NCBI GenBank assembly: GCA_021740645.1
Contig: JAIOZL010000021.1
Location: 17,995 to 81,994 of the forward strand
Length of the DNA stretch: 64,000 nt
Direction: 5' to 3'
Origin: Bacteroidales bacterium
Lineage (GTDB): Bacteria > Bacteroidota > Bacteroidia > Bacteroidales > JAADJA01
In this document: positions 63,350 to 64,000 of the stretch, piece after piece
Layout: each line of letters opens with the position of its first letter
Position numbering within the stretch: position 1 is the first letter of the stretch
Program-made: the position numbers and the translations under genes
The notes under the pieces: generated by a model
What the model was told of the DNA's origin: nothing
The model's database searches: none
The model's input: only the letters and a program-made list of their open reading frames with translations

Positions 63350-63412
63350 CCAGCATCACATACTCATAGCTTACATGCCAATAAAATAATTCAATCGATA
63401 TAAATTAACGTT

Positions 63413-63883
63413 ATGAATACAAAAGACAAAGGGTTCAATTCAAAGCTAGTTCATGCAGGTGGATTTAAAGATAAACTAGGTAGTGCTATAACCCCGATTT
63501 ATCAAACCTCCACGTTTTCATTTGAAAATGCTGAACATGGTGCAAAATGTTTTTCCGGAGAAAGCGATGGTTTTATCTATACCCGGATCGGCAATCCCAC
63601 AATCATTGATCTTGAAAAAACGGTAGCTGAGTTAGAAAATGGTTTTGGTGGAATTGCCACAAGCTCAGGCATGGCAGCAGTAAATATAGTATACCTGGGA
63701 GTATTGGCATCAGGAGATCATATGATTGGCCATGAGGCGATGTATGGACCATCCAGGGCAATTATGGAAAGCCTTTATCCGAAATTTAAAGTGGAGTCTG
63801 ATTTTGTTGACGCCACAATATTTGAGGAAGTTAAAAAAGCCATTCGTCCTAACACAAAACTAATTTTAGAGGTCATCATTTAG
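63413..63883 (+). pseudogene. megL: Methionine gamma-lyase/cystathionine lyase family gene, truncated by insertion
   Basis: Codes for the first part of a Cys/Met-metabolism PLP enzyme (normal length near 400). Recognisable blocks are GFNSKLVHAGGFKD, AITPIYQTSTFSFENAEHG, the phosphate/aldimine-contact YTRIGNPTI and the cofactor loop GIATSSGMAAVNI, then YGPSRAIMESLYPKF. The frame runs normally to NTKLILE (about residue 153), where relatives continue with an IE-(T/S)-P-xNP segment, but here reads VII and stops. The PLP-binding lysine near residue 210 and the whole C-terminal domain are missing, so this product should be inactive. The break coincides with the end of a transposase gene on the other strand, so insertion is the likely cause. 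The remaining half, if present, lies outside the window. Confidence 0.8.
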
Positions 63884-64000
63884 CTGCTTATTAATTGCTG
63901 ATGCGTAATATTGTCGGCAGCAACCATTCTTCTGATCAAATTATTAAAGATAGTTTCTTTGTTTTGTGAGCGGTTAATCCGATAACAAAATTCATTAAAA
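63870..64000 (-). mobile_element. End of a probable IS1595-family insertion sequence
   Basis: From about 63870 to the window edge, sequence interrupts the lyase gene and carries a transposase C-terminus on the minus strand. The element end is probably within a few bases of 63867-63873, near the GGTCATCATTTAGC segment. Terminal inverted repeats and the target duplication cannot be checked because the other end is outside the window. Confidence 0.6.
63880..64000 (-). CDS. Transposase C-terminal fragment (IS1595-like), cut by window edge
   Basis: Reading the minus strand from the right edge gives 39 residues beginning FNEFCYRINRSQNK and including IFNNLIRRMVAADN, ending with a TAA at 63882-63880. 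The FNEFCYRxNR block followed by a short helix is the C-terminal signature of DDE transposases of the IS1595 group (ISXO2-like). The catalytic DDE residues lie beyond the window. The stop lies about 10 bases from the junction with the lyase gene, as expected for a compact insertion sequence. Family assignment is by pattern only. Confidence 0.6.
   Translation of the reverse strand, partial: FNEFCYRINRSQNKETIFNNLIRRMVAADNITHQQLISS

Noticed and set aside
63171..63412. SAM-sensing riboswitch upstream of the methionine gamma-lyase-type gene
   Set aside because: No paired stems with the conserved cores of known SAM riboswitches were seen.

Overview
The window looks like chromosomal DNA from a member of the Bacteroidota, probably a free-living or marine Bacteroidales/Marinilabiliales-type bacterium. 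The evidence is AT-rich DNA, Bacteroidota-type promoters (a TTTG box about 17-23 bp before TAnnTTTG), the type IX secretion (T9SS) outer-membrane protein PorV, three secreted proteins with T9SS C-terminal sorting domains, a stand-alone MnmD methyltransferase, an E1 alpha/beta fusion dehydrogenase and a conserved Bacteroidota secreted protein usually mislabelled asparagine synthetase B. I saw no rRNA, tRNA, CRISPR array or prophage.

Layout. 1-8.6 kb: guaB (cut by the left edge), a beta-propeller T9SS cargo protein, a sodium:alanine symporter, a crcB-DUF190 fluoride-export pair, porV, ispF and a fumarylacetoacetate-hydrolase-family enzyme. 8.8-15.2 kb: dnaB, the conserved secreted protein, an outer-membrane barrel and aconitase. 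15.5-23.3 kb: a five-gene copper/silver-type efflux operon (small Cys/His-rich protein, CusA-like pump, TolC-like channel, CusB-like adaptor, metal-binding HMA protein) with a promoter and paired direct repeats in front. 23.5-31.3 kb: a Tat-exported DUF362 protein, a long-chain acyl-CoA ligase, a lipid A-type acyltransferase, a GH53 lipoprotein paired with a propeller/transglutaminase protein, and a purine nucleoside phosphorylase.

31.4-36.7 kb holds a TPR protein, a small zinc-ribbon protein, an overlapping SRPBCC/VOC pair, a small barrel protein, a divergent glycerophosphodiesterase lipoprotein and ppnP. 37.0-44.4 kb is a tightly packed six-gene operon joining an FAD/NAD oxidoreductase and a membrane 4Fe-4S protein to a MORN-repeat protein and three membrane-associated glycosyltransferases; this is the best candidate for an undescribed system here. 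44.4-63.2 kb has an FG-GAP-type T9SS cargo, two GT-C glycosyltransferases, a Kazal-domain lipoprotein with a phosphoesterase and an exonuclease, mnmD, an acylphosphatase, a 1673-residue PKD/GEVED T9SS cargo and the E1 fusion.

At the right edge a methionine gamma-lyase-type gene is cut after about 150 codons by sequence whose reverse strand encodes the C-terminus of an IS1595-type transposase. This points to an insertion-sequence disruption whose far side is outside the window. All family assignments come from reading motifs by eye; no database search was run.
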